Assembly (NCBI GenBank): GCA_030295235.1
Contig: AP026147.1
Span: 248,001 to 312,000, forward strand
Origin: Fistulifera solaris
Lineage: Eukaryota; Bacillariophyta; Bacillariophyceae; Naviculales; Stauroneidaceae
Length of the DNA stretch: 64,000 nucleotides
Reading direction: 5' to 3'
The position numbers and the translations under genes were made by a program. Numbering within the stretch: the first letter of the stretch is position 1; every line of letters starts with the position of its first letter. Below are positions 11,520 to 20,224 of the stretch, one piece after another. The notes below the pieces were generated by a model. It saw only the letters and a program-made list of their open reading frames with translations. It made no database searches and had not been told where the DNA came from.

Positions 11520-11540
11520 GGGCCCCGGTTAGGAACGGCC
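11520..11540 (-). repeat. right terminal inverted repeat
   Basis: Perfect reverse complement of 9635-9655, preceded by an A7T8 stretch. TTC follows at 11541-11543, as precedes the left end. Confidence 0.85.
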
Positions 11541-11560
11541 TTCCAGGTGACGCATTGCTT

Positions 11561-11925
11561 ACAGAAATTCTGTGTCATTTCCAGAATTTTTGGAGACAGA
11601 AATTCTGTGTACCCTATGTTCCAGAATTTCTGGAACAACGTTACTTCGTCCATACAGAAATTCTGTGTTTTATTACAGAAATTCTGGAAGTGCAGGTTCC
11701 ACTAACTCTGGATACGGCGCCTTGGTTCTTACAAAAATTATTATGTGTAGGTTCCAGAGATTATGGATACAGTATTATTGGGCCTACAGGAATTCTTGGG
11801 ACGTATCCAGAGTTTATTATTTTACGGAGTATTTTTTAAAAAAATAAATAAAGTATGTGGATACAGAAATTCTGAATATTACGTTATTCATACAGAAATT
11901 CTGTTTACGTTCCAGAATTTTTGAT
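11561..11925. repeat. cluster of ACAGAAATTCTG near-palindromes
   Basis: The 12-mer ACAGAAATTCTG or its close relatives (CCAGAATTTCTGG, CCAGAATTTTTGG) occur about nine times in 365 bases. Positions include 11561, 11581, 11596, 11621, 11654, 11675, 11863, 11892 and 11912. Each is an odd-centred palindrome, and neighbouring copies form larger inverted repeats. The stretch starts just outside the right transposon end. The forward open frame across it (11435-11839) is a by-product of the repeats. Confidence 0.75.
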
Positions 11926-12460
11926 TAAGGTTTACGAACTACGAACCTATTGATCATTACATTCAGCAAATTCTGTACTATCTTGACAAGTTTCGACTGA
12001 ACGCTAAAGTTTACTGCAGTTCTAGAACGTATACTTCGTATTGTTTACAAATGTAAGCATAAAAATGATGATTGCAAATGAAATCAAATAATGATTGCAA
12101 ATGAAATCAAACGGCCGCACTAAACTTCTCCACCAAGTTCGACAGGCCATGAGACCTCTAGTTTGAATGCATTGCGGTGCTGTTGCAGGTTTTAATGCTA
12201 TTGTTGGAGGATTGAAGGGCATTACATTTGGTAAGTGTCGGGCTTTGTGTGACTCCTCAACGCAGTCCCCCGCCCGTAGACTGACAAAGGGCAGATGAAG
12301 GGTAATACAACGTCCGTACGCCGCGCGCTCCGAATATTTATTCCGAAGCTTATTCTCGCATAAAAAAGGTGATGTTCTTTTCGTTCGGATCGTCCTTTTT
12401 CTTTGAAACATTCTCGACGTCAATGATAGTGTCGAACATTGCTGCTTCTACAATCAAATC
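11926..12460. other. intergenic, A/T-rich
   Basis: Contains a tandem duplication of about 20 bases around 12065-12105 (atgattgcaaatgaaatcaa twice) and a minus-strand open frame (12022-12423) without protein-like content. It forms the 5' flank of the gene at 12461. Confidence 0.45.
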
Positions 12461-13894
12461 ATGCGATATCCCTTCACGCTTCTTATTCTTCTATCATCAT
12501 TATTACTCGGCGGGTCGTTCGAATGGCATACGAGCGGAGGAGGTCGTCCTCCCCTCGATCGTCGCGCCATTGCTGGACTTTGGAAGTTAACGACGTGTCC
12601 TACCTTTCCTCTCAAAGAATTTACGGTGCATCCGCCATCTCAGAAAGAGAAAGACGAAGAAGAACTCTTGTTGATGCTCAAAGAAGATGGGTCCTTTCAG
12701 CAGTGTCAGAAAAATGAAGAGGATATCGATCAAGCCTGGACTCGTTGGCAAAAATCGCGTCAAGAAAAACAAGAAGCATTGGATCAATTGCAGTATCAAT
12801 TTTTGCACGGGACATGGGATTATCGAGACGGAAAATTGATTTTGGCCGCGGACCGGGCCGAGCCGTCCAAATCGGATGATATACGTCAATGTTCGAAAGA
12901 TCCGCCCACCGCCCGCTCAGGCGAAAACAAAAAGAAACCGTCGGATACATTGTTGACAGGACGGGTCGTCGCCAAGTATTCAAATAAAGGGAAGGATCGT
13001 CCACTCTGGCGTGAAGAAGAAAACACAAACAAAGATAAGGAAGTCACGAAAGATACATCGTCGAATTCCAATGTCGACGCGTATCTCTCGGTCCCCAAAG
13101 GCAGTGTCAAAGTCGGACGTTTCTTTTATCCTCGCAATCATCCATCGTTCTTTGATCAACCCATGTACGAACCCAAAAACGTGGAACTGTAACTTTGCGT
13201 CAAGTACTCGGTGCTTTAAACATGGCCAGTGACGATGAAGAGGAAATAATGATCGAAAAATTTCGCAACACGGATTTTCACAACAAGACGTTTTTGCTGA
13301 CATCCCATCCAATTGGGTTCCGTGCCGCCAAAGACAAGCGTACCGAAGAAAAGGATCAGCGTCCCGATAACGTTCGTGTGATGCAAATTCAATTTCACGC
13401 CAACAATACATTCTCGACCGTGGCAGGCATTGGAGAGAATATATTGCGTGGCAAATTCTCCATCATGGGGAATCTTCGAGATCAATTTTGGATGCAAGTC
13501 TCACGATTTGGCTTTGGTCGTTCTGTGTCGGGGTCCGTCTACTCGGAAGGGAATAGTATTTCTCATGAAGATGCTAAATCGTACTGGGGTACCATCGGCT
13601 TTCAAGAAAGAATGAGTAAACCTTTGAATTCAACTATCAACGTGACTACGACAGAAGCGAAACAGCTGATCGAGGTGAAAGGTTCCGTTTTGTTTGGATG
13701 GGGGATTGAGCCGATCCCCGAAGCTCGCTTCATCATGCGTGAATTAACTTCAGACGAATCAGAGGGAGGAAGAGGACGAAGACGACGATGACGACGATGA
13801 CATGAACGTTCTCCGCTTTGATTCCGGAAAAGATTTACCTACGCTCGGAGATGAGGATGGGATTAATCTTTCGAACTCGGATTCGTTTCAGTAG
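12461..13894 (+). CDS. secreted conserved unknown protein
   Basis: Starts with a clear signal peptide (MRYPFTLLILLSSLLLGG). The body contains 'RRAIAGLWKLTTCPTF', 'LLMLKEDGSFQQC', 'FLHGTWDYRDGKLIL', 'VKVGRFFYPRNHPSF', 'GKFSIMGNLRDQFWMQ' and 'EVKGSVLFGWGIEP', ending in an acidic tail. The alternation of beta-strand-like segments ('GTWxYxDGKLIL', 'LRGKFSIMG') suggests a lipocalin- or fibrillin-like barrel, but I cannot name the family. Two frame breaks fall on homopolymers: A5 at 13175-13179 (six A give 'EPKKRGTVTLRQVLG') and GGG at 13764-13766 (two G lead into an acidic run ending at TAG 13892-13894). I annotate one gene of about 475 residues. Location: secretory pathway, or plastid if a transit peptide follows the signal. 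Confidence 0.65.
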
Positions 13895-14801
13895 TCGTAC
13901 TCCTATACCTACGAACCCAATCGTTTAACCTCTGTACAGCTTTGTCGATTACTAATTACCAATGTTTACTTTTAATCCTTTACACATGGCCGACGTGTAG
14001 CTTCACCCAGCTGCGAAAGATCGAAGGCCCGGCGGCAGGAGGAGGGCTCAACCGCTTGGCTTACGTCGCTGGGAGCAGCTTGATCTGCAATGTGTTCCAC
14101 AAGGATCGCAAAGCTCGACGAAACTCGAACTTCGCTTTCCACTTTTTCAGCGGAAGTCGAAATCATGTCTTTCCATGTTGAAGGTCGACGACTAATGCAA
14201 AATGCCTATCGGCTTCTCTTCGTTCGTAATTTACCTATGATCACATGTCGCCATCTGTCAAGGCCCTGAGTCATGATGTCATGGAGAATACCGCCAGCTG
14301 CCAGTTTGCCCTTTGCGAAGAACGAAAAGAAAGAAAAAGGGTTAAAGCCAAACGAACTTTTCGAAGACGATCTAAATTCTGAAACGCTAAGCAGGACACA
14401 AAGCGAATCACGTTCGAATTTCATTTCTGGGATCCCGGGTCTTTTTTGCATTCCTGTAGATTCGAAGAAATTTTGTGAGCCGACAATGTCGGAAAAAGTG
14501 AACAAGCGAACGTGCAAAATGCAAGCAACTTCCGCATGTCACACTCACAATGAGTGTACTGATCGGGTTCCTGTTTCAATCCGGCATTCGTGCCAGTACT
14601 AAACATAATGACAGCAAAGAACACAAATGTACGTACGGAGCAAGTTTTTTCTATCGAACCTCCAAACCAAATGGTTGGATGGATAAACTTGCTTTCGTCG
14701 TCCGATAGGTTGTTGCAAATTAAAGGATATAACGCCGTCGTTGCTTCATTCATTGTTCATACTTCATCCATTCTCCGTATGCATGCTACCCTATTGACAC
14801 A
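13895..14801. other. intergenic, upstream of the small heat-shock gene
   Basis: About 900 bases with several overlapping open frames on both strands (longest about 110 codons at 14273-14602 and 14421-14753) that cover each other and lack recognisable content. I looked for nTTCnnGAAn heat-shock elements and found none convincing. Confidence 0.4.
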
Positions 14802-15629
14802 ATGACAAGACATAACCAAATTCAAGCAAACCATCGACCCCAAATAGTTCGCTCTTCTCCCCAGCAAGTGAACATGCCTACACCGAGCGAACGCGACGCT
14901 TCTACTCCTTTCAGCAAAGAGGGGACCAACAAAGGGCCCGCGTCCTCTACTTCTCACGATCTGCCTTTAAGTGCTGAGCTTTCGGAGAATAGAGACATTG
15001 TGCGTCTCCGTATTGATGTGCCTGGAATTGAACCCAAAGACATTCAAGTCTCGGTCGAACGAGGCGTCCTCACGGTACAAGGAACGCGCAAGTCCTTCTC
15101 TATTGACGGTAAAACGTGCCTCAAGAAACGTCAATTCATTCGCCGCTACGGCCTTAATACCAACGCTATTGAAGCTCATTCCGTGAGCGCGGCTTTGGCG
15201 TTGGGAGTGTTGGAAATCCGAGCCAAGAAGAAGCCAAAGTCGCACAATGGGGTGATCCCTGTAGTAGGCAATCGATTAAGCCAGAGGCGTGTCGTCATTC
15301 CTGCAGAAATATCGTTGTTAGAGTGGATTCGCCCGTCAAAGACGAGCGGTCATCATGAAGGGATACACCCGACGACTGAAACACTAGATCGAAGGAAAAG
15401 GTTAAACTTATGTTCTCACGCGACATTTTTTCAGGTAAAAGAGCTGTATATTAGATTTATAATTTTTAAGGCACACAATTCATTCCATGAGTTTCTTCAT
15501 ACGTCCATAGTATCTATTTGGATAAAAAGTTTTCAAGATCTTCGAGTTCCTCGTCGTCGAAATCCAGATCAAGGGCATCTTCGCCCCCTGCCTCGGCAAG
15601 TAACGCATCTACATCTCCATCCAAGTTAA
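14802..15629 (+). CDS. small heat-shock protein (alpha-crystallin/Hsp20 domain)
   Basis: The core 'RDIVRLRIDVPGIEPKDIQV', 'VERGVLTVQGTRK', 'RRYGLNT' and 'LGVLEIRAKK' is a classic alpha-crystallin domain with the conserved A/GVL motif near its end (here LALGVLEI). Such proteins are ATP-independent holdases that bind unfolding proteins. Start: Met at 14802 or the internal Met at 14874 (MPTPSERDAS). The C-terminal part after about 15340 does not resemble an Hsp20 tail and the frame runs 116 bases into the antisense PTEN-like gene. An unannotated intron ending at the TTTTTTCAG near 15426-15434 would give an earlier stop at about 15452. The 3' end is therefore uncertain. Confidence 0.75.
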   Translation: MTRHNQIQANHRPQIVRSSPQQVNMPTPSERDASTPFSKEGTNKGPASSTSHDLPLSAELSENRDIVRLRIDVPGIEPKDIQVSVERGVLTVQGTRKSFSIDGKTCLKKRQFIRRYGLNTNAIEAHSVSAALALGVLEIRAKKKPKSHNGVIPVVGNRLSQRRVVIPAEISLLEWIRPSKTSGHHEGIHPTTETLDRRKRLNLCSHATFFQVKELYIRFIIFKAHNSFHEFLHTSIVSIWIKSFQDLRVPRRRNPDQGHLRPLPRQVTHLHLHPS

Positions 15630-17667
15630 GATCTGCATCGGCTAACAAAGCAGCAACTTCGTCCGTGTCATCGGAAGTAGTTACAGACGGTGCAGTGTCG
15701 GCATTGCCCGGTTCAGGGGCACTTACACTGCTAGCTGCGCTAGTTGCGTCAACTGTGGCGGTGATCTTTGCATCCGAGGGATTGTCCTGACTGGGAGTAG
15801 AACCAGAGTAATCGAAGATGACAGCTTCGGGACCGTCATCCAGATGTTCTCCTTCGCCCAGAGCACCCATGAGCGCTTCCATCAAAGAATCCTTCTTCGG
15901 TGGTTCTGTGGCAGAGGCTTTGTTATCTTCTTGAGGCACAAAATCAAGCTCGCCTCCAATACTGAATGTCTGGAATTCACTTTCTTGTGCCTTTGATTTC
16001 GCATCCTCCTCGGTTTCAGCGATGGCCCTGTTGGGCCTGTCAAAGTCACGCCGGCGACCGATGGATGGACCCCAAGTGGGATCCTTCAGGTGCTCTCCCT
16101 TTGCATCGATTGAAGCTTGTTCTTGCCTACGGGCATTAATGACATCCCAGAAACGAGATTCACGATGGAGCATAATGTCATAGGCTGCAGCAGAAACATG
16201 CTTCGCACCCCCGACCAAAGCGTTTGCTTCGTCACTCTTGCCGGCAGTTGCCACTGCGTTAGATCCATCGTCGGTACTGGCATCCGTTTCCATGTGCTTA
16301 AGCATCAGTTGCTGTTCCTGTTCCATGATAAGCTTACTTGCTTCTTCAGCATCCATCGCTTCGAAAATGAGGTCGATGAAAAAGTCATCTTTGAATCGCT
16401 CGTCATTGCATGCACCATCCAATTCGCTCTTCTTTAGGCGCAGCACCTTTGGCGGTACATACCCAGTGTGAAAGGCAGCACGGAACATGGAAATGCGGGT
16501 TTTCTTACTGGTGAGATGACGACATCGGATCAGTATGTCACCTTGGACGACGCAGTTGATATTGAAGCTCACTGTGCCATCTGCTACTTGTACAAACGGA
16601 AGTTCATTGTGTGCTTGCTGATAATGTAGAGAAGCGGGAGCTGTAGCGAGTAAGTCCCCGGCTTTAAAGAGCTGCAAGTATGGCGCACACCCCATGAGAC
16701 GATCTGTGCGATTGGCCAATTTATCGTCATCGCGCGGAGGGCCCCGAGCAAACTGCGGTGCCTCCGACATGATGATCCGTTTGAGCATCAACGGTGGTTG
16801 TGAAGGACGCACTCCATCCAGCATGTTCTTGAAGTACGAGGCATAGCGCCGTTGCGATGGAATAGTCAATTCCTCAAAGGAAAGCTGTTTACAGGCCGCT
16901 ATGTAGTTGAGTGCCTTGTAAATGTCACCAAACCCAGCTTGGCCCATCCAACACAAGAACGATGCGAGTACCATGCTCGTGCGACCCTTTCCGGTCAAAC
17001 AATGTACCACAGCAACATTGCGATCATCGGCTTTCATCCAAGCTTCCATGCTAATCAGCAATTTCAAAAGTAAGCCCAATGGCGGGCTCGGACTTCCTGG
17101 AAAGGAAAATGTCAATACCTGCTCATCCAGTATCCTGGTCTCGTAATCGACTTCGGAAATATTCCACACCATGAATCTTCCATTATGACGCTGTGTCAGC
17201 ATGTGCCCTACCGCAGCCAGTTTGCGTTGACCCGTGATATCTGCGTTCACCGCCGATGCCATAGCCGGATGACTCATGGTAATGAGACGATCTGTAATAT
17301 AGACTACCTGTGCGTCACGAAGGGCTATGGTATCGAGAGGAAGTTTCGGGTCTCGTTTGTAATACGTATGACGGGCCTCATTGATGCGTTCTTGCAGACG
17401 AGATTGCTGTTCTTCCAGGACGTTTTGTGCGACTTGCCATTTTTCCTTGGTGACATTGAGTACGGAAGACCAACCGGTTTGCAAATTGGCTAAAATTTCT
17501 TTGCGCTTTTTCTCGGCCTCGCTTTCTTCTTTTTCTACCGTCGTGTCCGCACGTTCGGGAAGCTCGGGTGCCTGTTTCGCTTGGCTCGCTGCTTTCGAAA
17601 GGGCGTCGCCGGTCTTTTCTAAAACGGATGTCAAAGAGGCCTTCGTATCAGCCCACGATGACCACAT
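15514..17667 (-). CDS. PTEN-like dual-specificity phosphatase with C2 domain
   Basis: Uninterrupted frame of 717 residues. An N-terminal Lys/Glu-rich coiled region (about 1-100) is followed by a PTEN/auxilin-type phosphatase domain (about 115-285) and a C2-like beta domain (about 310-430, 'ELPFVQVADGTVSFNIN', 'GDILIRCRH'), then a long acidic disordered tail. The P-loop HCLTGKGRTS has the catalytic Cys (about C223) and Arg of the HCxxGxxR motif and matches PTEN's HCKAGKGRT. The loop that carries PTEN's general acid (EDHNPP) reads GSPSPP here, so the Asp seems missing, as in auxilin/GAK. Likely a membrane-lipid-binding protein; whether it acts on phosphoinositides is open. Unlike auxilin there is no J domain. 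Its 3' end overlaps the convergent heat-shock gene frame. Confidence 0.85.
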   Translation of the reverse strand: MWSSWADTKASLTSVLEKTGDALSKAASQAKQAPELPERADTTVEKEESEAEKKRKEILANLQTGWSSVLNVTKEKWQVAQNVLEEQQSRLQERINEARHTYYKRDPKLPLDTIALRDAQVVYITDRLITMSHPAMASAVNADITGQRKLAAVGHMLTQRHNGRFMVWNISEVDYETRILDEQVLTFSFPGSPSPPLGLLLKLLISMEAWMKADDRNVAVVHCLTGKGRTSMVLASFLCWMGQAGFGDIYKALNYIAACKQLSFEELTIPSQRRYASYFKNMLDGVRPSQPPLMLKRIIMSEAPQFARGPPRDDDKLANRTDRLMGCAPYLQLFKAGDLLATAPASLHYQQAHNELPFVQVADGTVSFNINCVVQGDILIRCRHLTSKKTRISMFRAAFHTGYVPPKVLRLKKSELDGACNDERFKDDFFIDLIFEAMDAEEASKLIMEQEQQLMLKHMETDASTDDGSNAVATAGKSDEANALVGGAKHVSAAAYDIMLHRESRFWDVINARRQEQASIDAKGEHLKDPTWGPSIGRRRDFDRPNRAIAETEEDAKSKAQESEFQTFSIGGELDFVPQEDNKASATEPPKKDSLMEALMGALGEGEHLDDGPEAVIFDYSGSTPSQDNPSDAKITATVDATSAASSVSAPEPGNADTAPSVTTSDDTDEVAALLADADLNLDGDVDALLAEAGGEDALDLDFDDEELEDLENFLSK

Positions 17668-17981
17668 GCTTTCTGCTCTATTTTTATTTTTTATTTTTTG
17701 TGTTCAAGAAACAAGATTAACGAGTAACGCCGTTAATCAAAACAAATAAGTTAACCAAGATGTAATAATAAGTCTGCGCTTGTTTTATTTGTTACCGTTG
17801 CGTTTTTTACGTCTTTTTTGCGCGTTGCGTGTTGCGTTTATTCGGGCGGTGAATCTTGTTTTTAGTAAGATTTACAATGTAGTCTAATGAGTTTCTGTGA
17901 CTAACGAAAATAACGTCTCAGGTCTTAGCGGTACTAGGTAAGCATTTTTTCTTGCGTTTTTTGCGCGAACGATGAACGACT
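17668..17981. promoter_or_regulatory. divergent intergenic region
   Basis: 314 bases between the PTEN-like gene (minus) and the unknown gene at 17982 (plus). It is A/T-rich, with repeated 'gcgttttttgcg'-type stretches around 17800-17840 and 17955-17970, and must hold both promoters. Confidence 0.45.
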
Positions 17982-18713
17982 ATGACTTCGCGAAGACTTC
18001 GGATTCAACCATGGTGTCACTATACTTTCGATCAGGAAGCCAACGTTTTTATCGCTATGAAGAGCCATTTGGAACCGGAAATACCTCTCGCACATGCTGT
18101 TCCTATCACACAACTACCCTCCGCTCCTTCCGGAACGGTCGAAGTCGAAGTGAAAGTGCCCCTTCCCTTGCACGCCAGCTCGGGGTTTTCGTTCGAACAT
18201 GATCCGCCACGCGTCAGCGGTGTTGTGAACGACGCACATCAGCGCTTGCTGGGATATTATTTTAACAAACTAGCATTGCCGGGATTGGAAATTTGGGGAG
18301 TTTTCGACTGCAATGTTTTACGGAAACTTCTGATGGAGAATGAGCACGTGGAACGCACGCTTATTTTGACCGATACGCCTCCGAAACGAGGAGAGATTCT
18401 TTATCAGTATACTTTACCAAGGGAGGTTGGTTTAACATTTTCTGGATTCCCTCCGTGCGTTCAATCAATCAACGATAAGTTCTTGTTTGGACGCGTACGT
18501 GTCGGCCAGGCCGTTCACGCGCTTTGCATTCCCGGCCGTGCCCCGTTCATGATGCAATCTGGCGGTTTCACAGCCGTGCGACTGCAGCAACAAATCGAGG
18601 AAACGTCTCACATCGATGGGCGTCAACTTATCTTAAAAGATAAAAAGGAAGAGCTGAAGACGAGAGCAGGAAGTAGGGGCGCGTTTGATCCGGAAGGGTG
18701 CTGTGTGTCATAA
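17982..18713 (+). CDS. unknown 243-aa protein ending CCVS
   Basis: Single frame, no intron. The product shows alternating hydrophobic and polar segments ('GTVEVEVKVPLPLH', 'RLLGYYFNKLALPGLEIW', 'GEILYQYTLPREVGLTFSG', 'VGQAVHALCIPGRAPFMM') suggesting a globular beta-rich domain without signal peptide or membrane helix. The C-terminus GCCVS resembles a CaaX prenylation signal (Cys at position -4), so membrane attachment is possible; this is inference from four residues. A competing frame from an ATG ten bases upstream (17972) stops at 18202 and is less protein-like. No family recognised. Confidence 0.6.
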   Translation: MTSRRLRIQPWCHYTFDQEANVFIAMKSHLEPEIPLAHAVPITQLPSAPSGTVEVEVKVPLPLHASSGFSFEHDPPRVSGVVNDAHQRLLGYYFNKLALPGLEIWGVFDCNVLRKLLMENEHVERTLILTDTPPKRGEILYQYTLPREVGLTFSGFPPCVQSINDKFLFGRVRVGQAVHALCIPGRAPFMMQSGGFTAVRLQQQIEETSHIDGRQLILKDKKEELKTRAGSRGAFDPEGCCVS

Positions 18714-18890
18714 ACATTCTAATGTCTTTTGAGATATAATAGTAGCAGAAATAGCACAATATAAAAAGAACATGCAAATCTAAGAAAGTTATAGTATAGC
18801 CGTGCGCCAAGCGGCACGAAACAGTAACGTCTACAAGGTCAGTGACCATGAAGAGTAGGTTGTTCAGAAGTCAAACAGACAAAATGAAAT

Positions 18891-19652
18891 TTACACACGC
18901 GTGCCCTCGCTCATCATTTCGAATCCGCTAATGCTTTGTCCGCTTTGCAAGAGCTCCTCTTCTTTCGAAAGATTGATACGGCCGACTCGTCGCTTTCGTT
19001 GGTACAAAGCACCGATCAGGGCAGCTAATCCCACCGCCGACAAACCGACAAAAGCAGCGGTAGATGAAGATGAGCTGACGGCCTTGAATGAAGCCGAACA
19101 TGTCGTGTATTGATAACCCGATTCGCAATCATCAACAGTCACATCGGTCGTTAACCACCAACCTGCAGCAAGGAGATGTTGTCAGACGAAAGTCCACTTC
19201 TGTAGAATGAAGGTAATTGAAGGAAGGCACTTACCACTACCAAGGTTCATCAAATTCGGTGAAGGAATCTTCATGTTGCCAGTAAATGTGTATTCACCAG
19301 CACTCGGGCATCTCGCGCCATCTGTCGACTGGAGTTGGAGAGACTCACACAAGTTAGCCGTCTCCGTGTACGAGCGGCAGAAAAAGTTGATTCCCATGAA
19401 ACAAGTTTTCAAAGTCAAACAAGACTGCTCCGGGAAATCTTCTGTAGCAGACAAGGTTCCGGTGACTTCCAAAGATCCTCCAAAGTTGCAAACATCGTCA
19501 CCGTCTTCTTCGCCACCGCAGGCGAACGAATCCACCGAGAGAGAAACGGGAGACTCGCAACTGGCATTATCCTGATAGCGAAAGCCAGTTGCCGCGAGTG
19601 CTTGCTTGGAAGCAAATGCCAAAATGAGAAACAAGCTTTGTTTGAATATCAT
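18891..19652 (-). CDS. type I membrane glycoprotein-like, unknown
   Basis: Two exons: 19652-19235 and 19162-18891, with a 72-bp intron (GTAAGT...TGCAG) splitting a Gly codon; 229 residues. Signal peptide 'MIFKQSLFLILAFASKQALA', a lumenal/extracellular part with about eleven Cys ('SFACGGEEDGDDVCNFGG', 'CLTLKTCFMG', 'NLCESL', 'CPSAGEYTFTG'), a single transmembrane helix ('AAFVGLSAVGLAALIGALY') and a short basic/acidic cytosolic tail with 'RKRR' directly after the membrane. This is a small disulfide-rich surface or endomembrane receptor-like protein. No family recognised. Confidence 0.75.
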
Positions 19653-20224
19653 TTTTGCGTAAATAATGATTGAAGGTGAAGCTACTATGTCTGGTTTGAC
19701 TATAAGCAGAGTTGTCGCTTTTACAAAATCGCATGTCGTTGAAACGTCGGACGTTGAAATTTTCGTCGATCGATTATGGGAGAGGTCAGCGTGTCAACCC
19801 CTGCGAGCGCAATTTTTTCTCTAAGTAATTCGTTATACTTCCGTTGCTGATAGTGAAATACAATATTGTTAGTCCGTTGGTTGAATTTACTTATTTGATG
19901 CAGTCTCGATTGACGGAACGTTGTGTCCGTTCCATTGAGCATGCCTCGCTAAATCTTCCGTGTCACTCTAAGACATTCCCAGTACGACGTAAAGAGTGAA
20001 CATTTTGCACGATGTACGTAAACCTTACACCTTTACCACCCTGCACCTTTTTTTCTTCGCTTGAGCTCTAGCTAGACCACGAGCTAGTTACCGGTACCAG
20101 TACAAAGCATGGCAAGGATAATGCGCGCTACAACTCGTTAACTTTGGTATTTTAATACTCCGATACAATTCGGTAAAAGTAACAACGAAATTTCCCGCTC
20201 CGTTTTACACTTGATCTGAAACTG
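19653..20224. other. intergenic
   Basis: 570 bases between two minus-strand genes: the 5' flank of the type I membrane protein and the 3' flank of the WLM protease. A minus-strand 73-codon frame (19721-19942) has no supporting features. Confidence 0.45.

Larger units (their letters stand above)
9635..11540. mobile_element. degenerate PIF/Harbinger-like DNA transposon with 21-bp perfect TIRs
   Basis: The ends are perfect inverted repeats of 21 bp (9635-9655 and 11520-11540), starting GGCCGTTCC and ending GGGGCCC, each followed inward by an A/T homopolymer. Both outer flanks carry TTC (9632-9634 and 11541-11543), consistent with a 3-bp target-site duplication as in PIF/Harbinger elements. Inside are a forward frame resembling the N-terminus of diatom Harbinger-type transposases and, on the opposite strand, a second open frame. 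A weaker TIR-like sequence (ggcgcccggttagga) lies inside at about 11411-11425, suggesting an older or nested end. The catalytic DDE core appears missing, so the copy is probably non-autonomous. Confidence 0.72.

Noticed and set aside
11435-11839. 134-codon forward frame right of the transposon
   Set aside because: Composed largely of the ACAGAAATTCTG repeat array; low-complexity by-product.
11561-11925. Heat-shock elements
   Set aside because: The palindromes have GAA and TTC separated by one base, not the two required by nGAAnnTTCn.
12022-12423. 133-codon minus-strand frame
   Set aside because: No domain, signal or conserved-looking segment; overlaps the 5' flank of the next gene.
14273-14753. 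Overlapping 110-codon frames on opposite strands
   Set aside because: They cover each other and neither shows protein-like composition.
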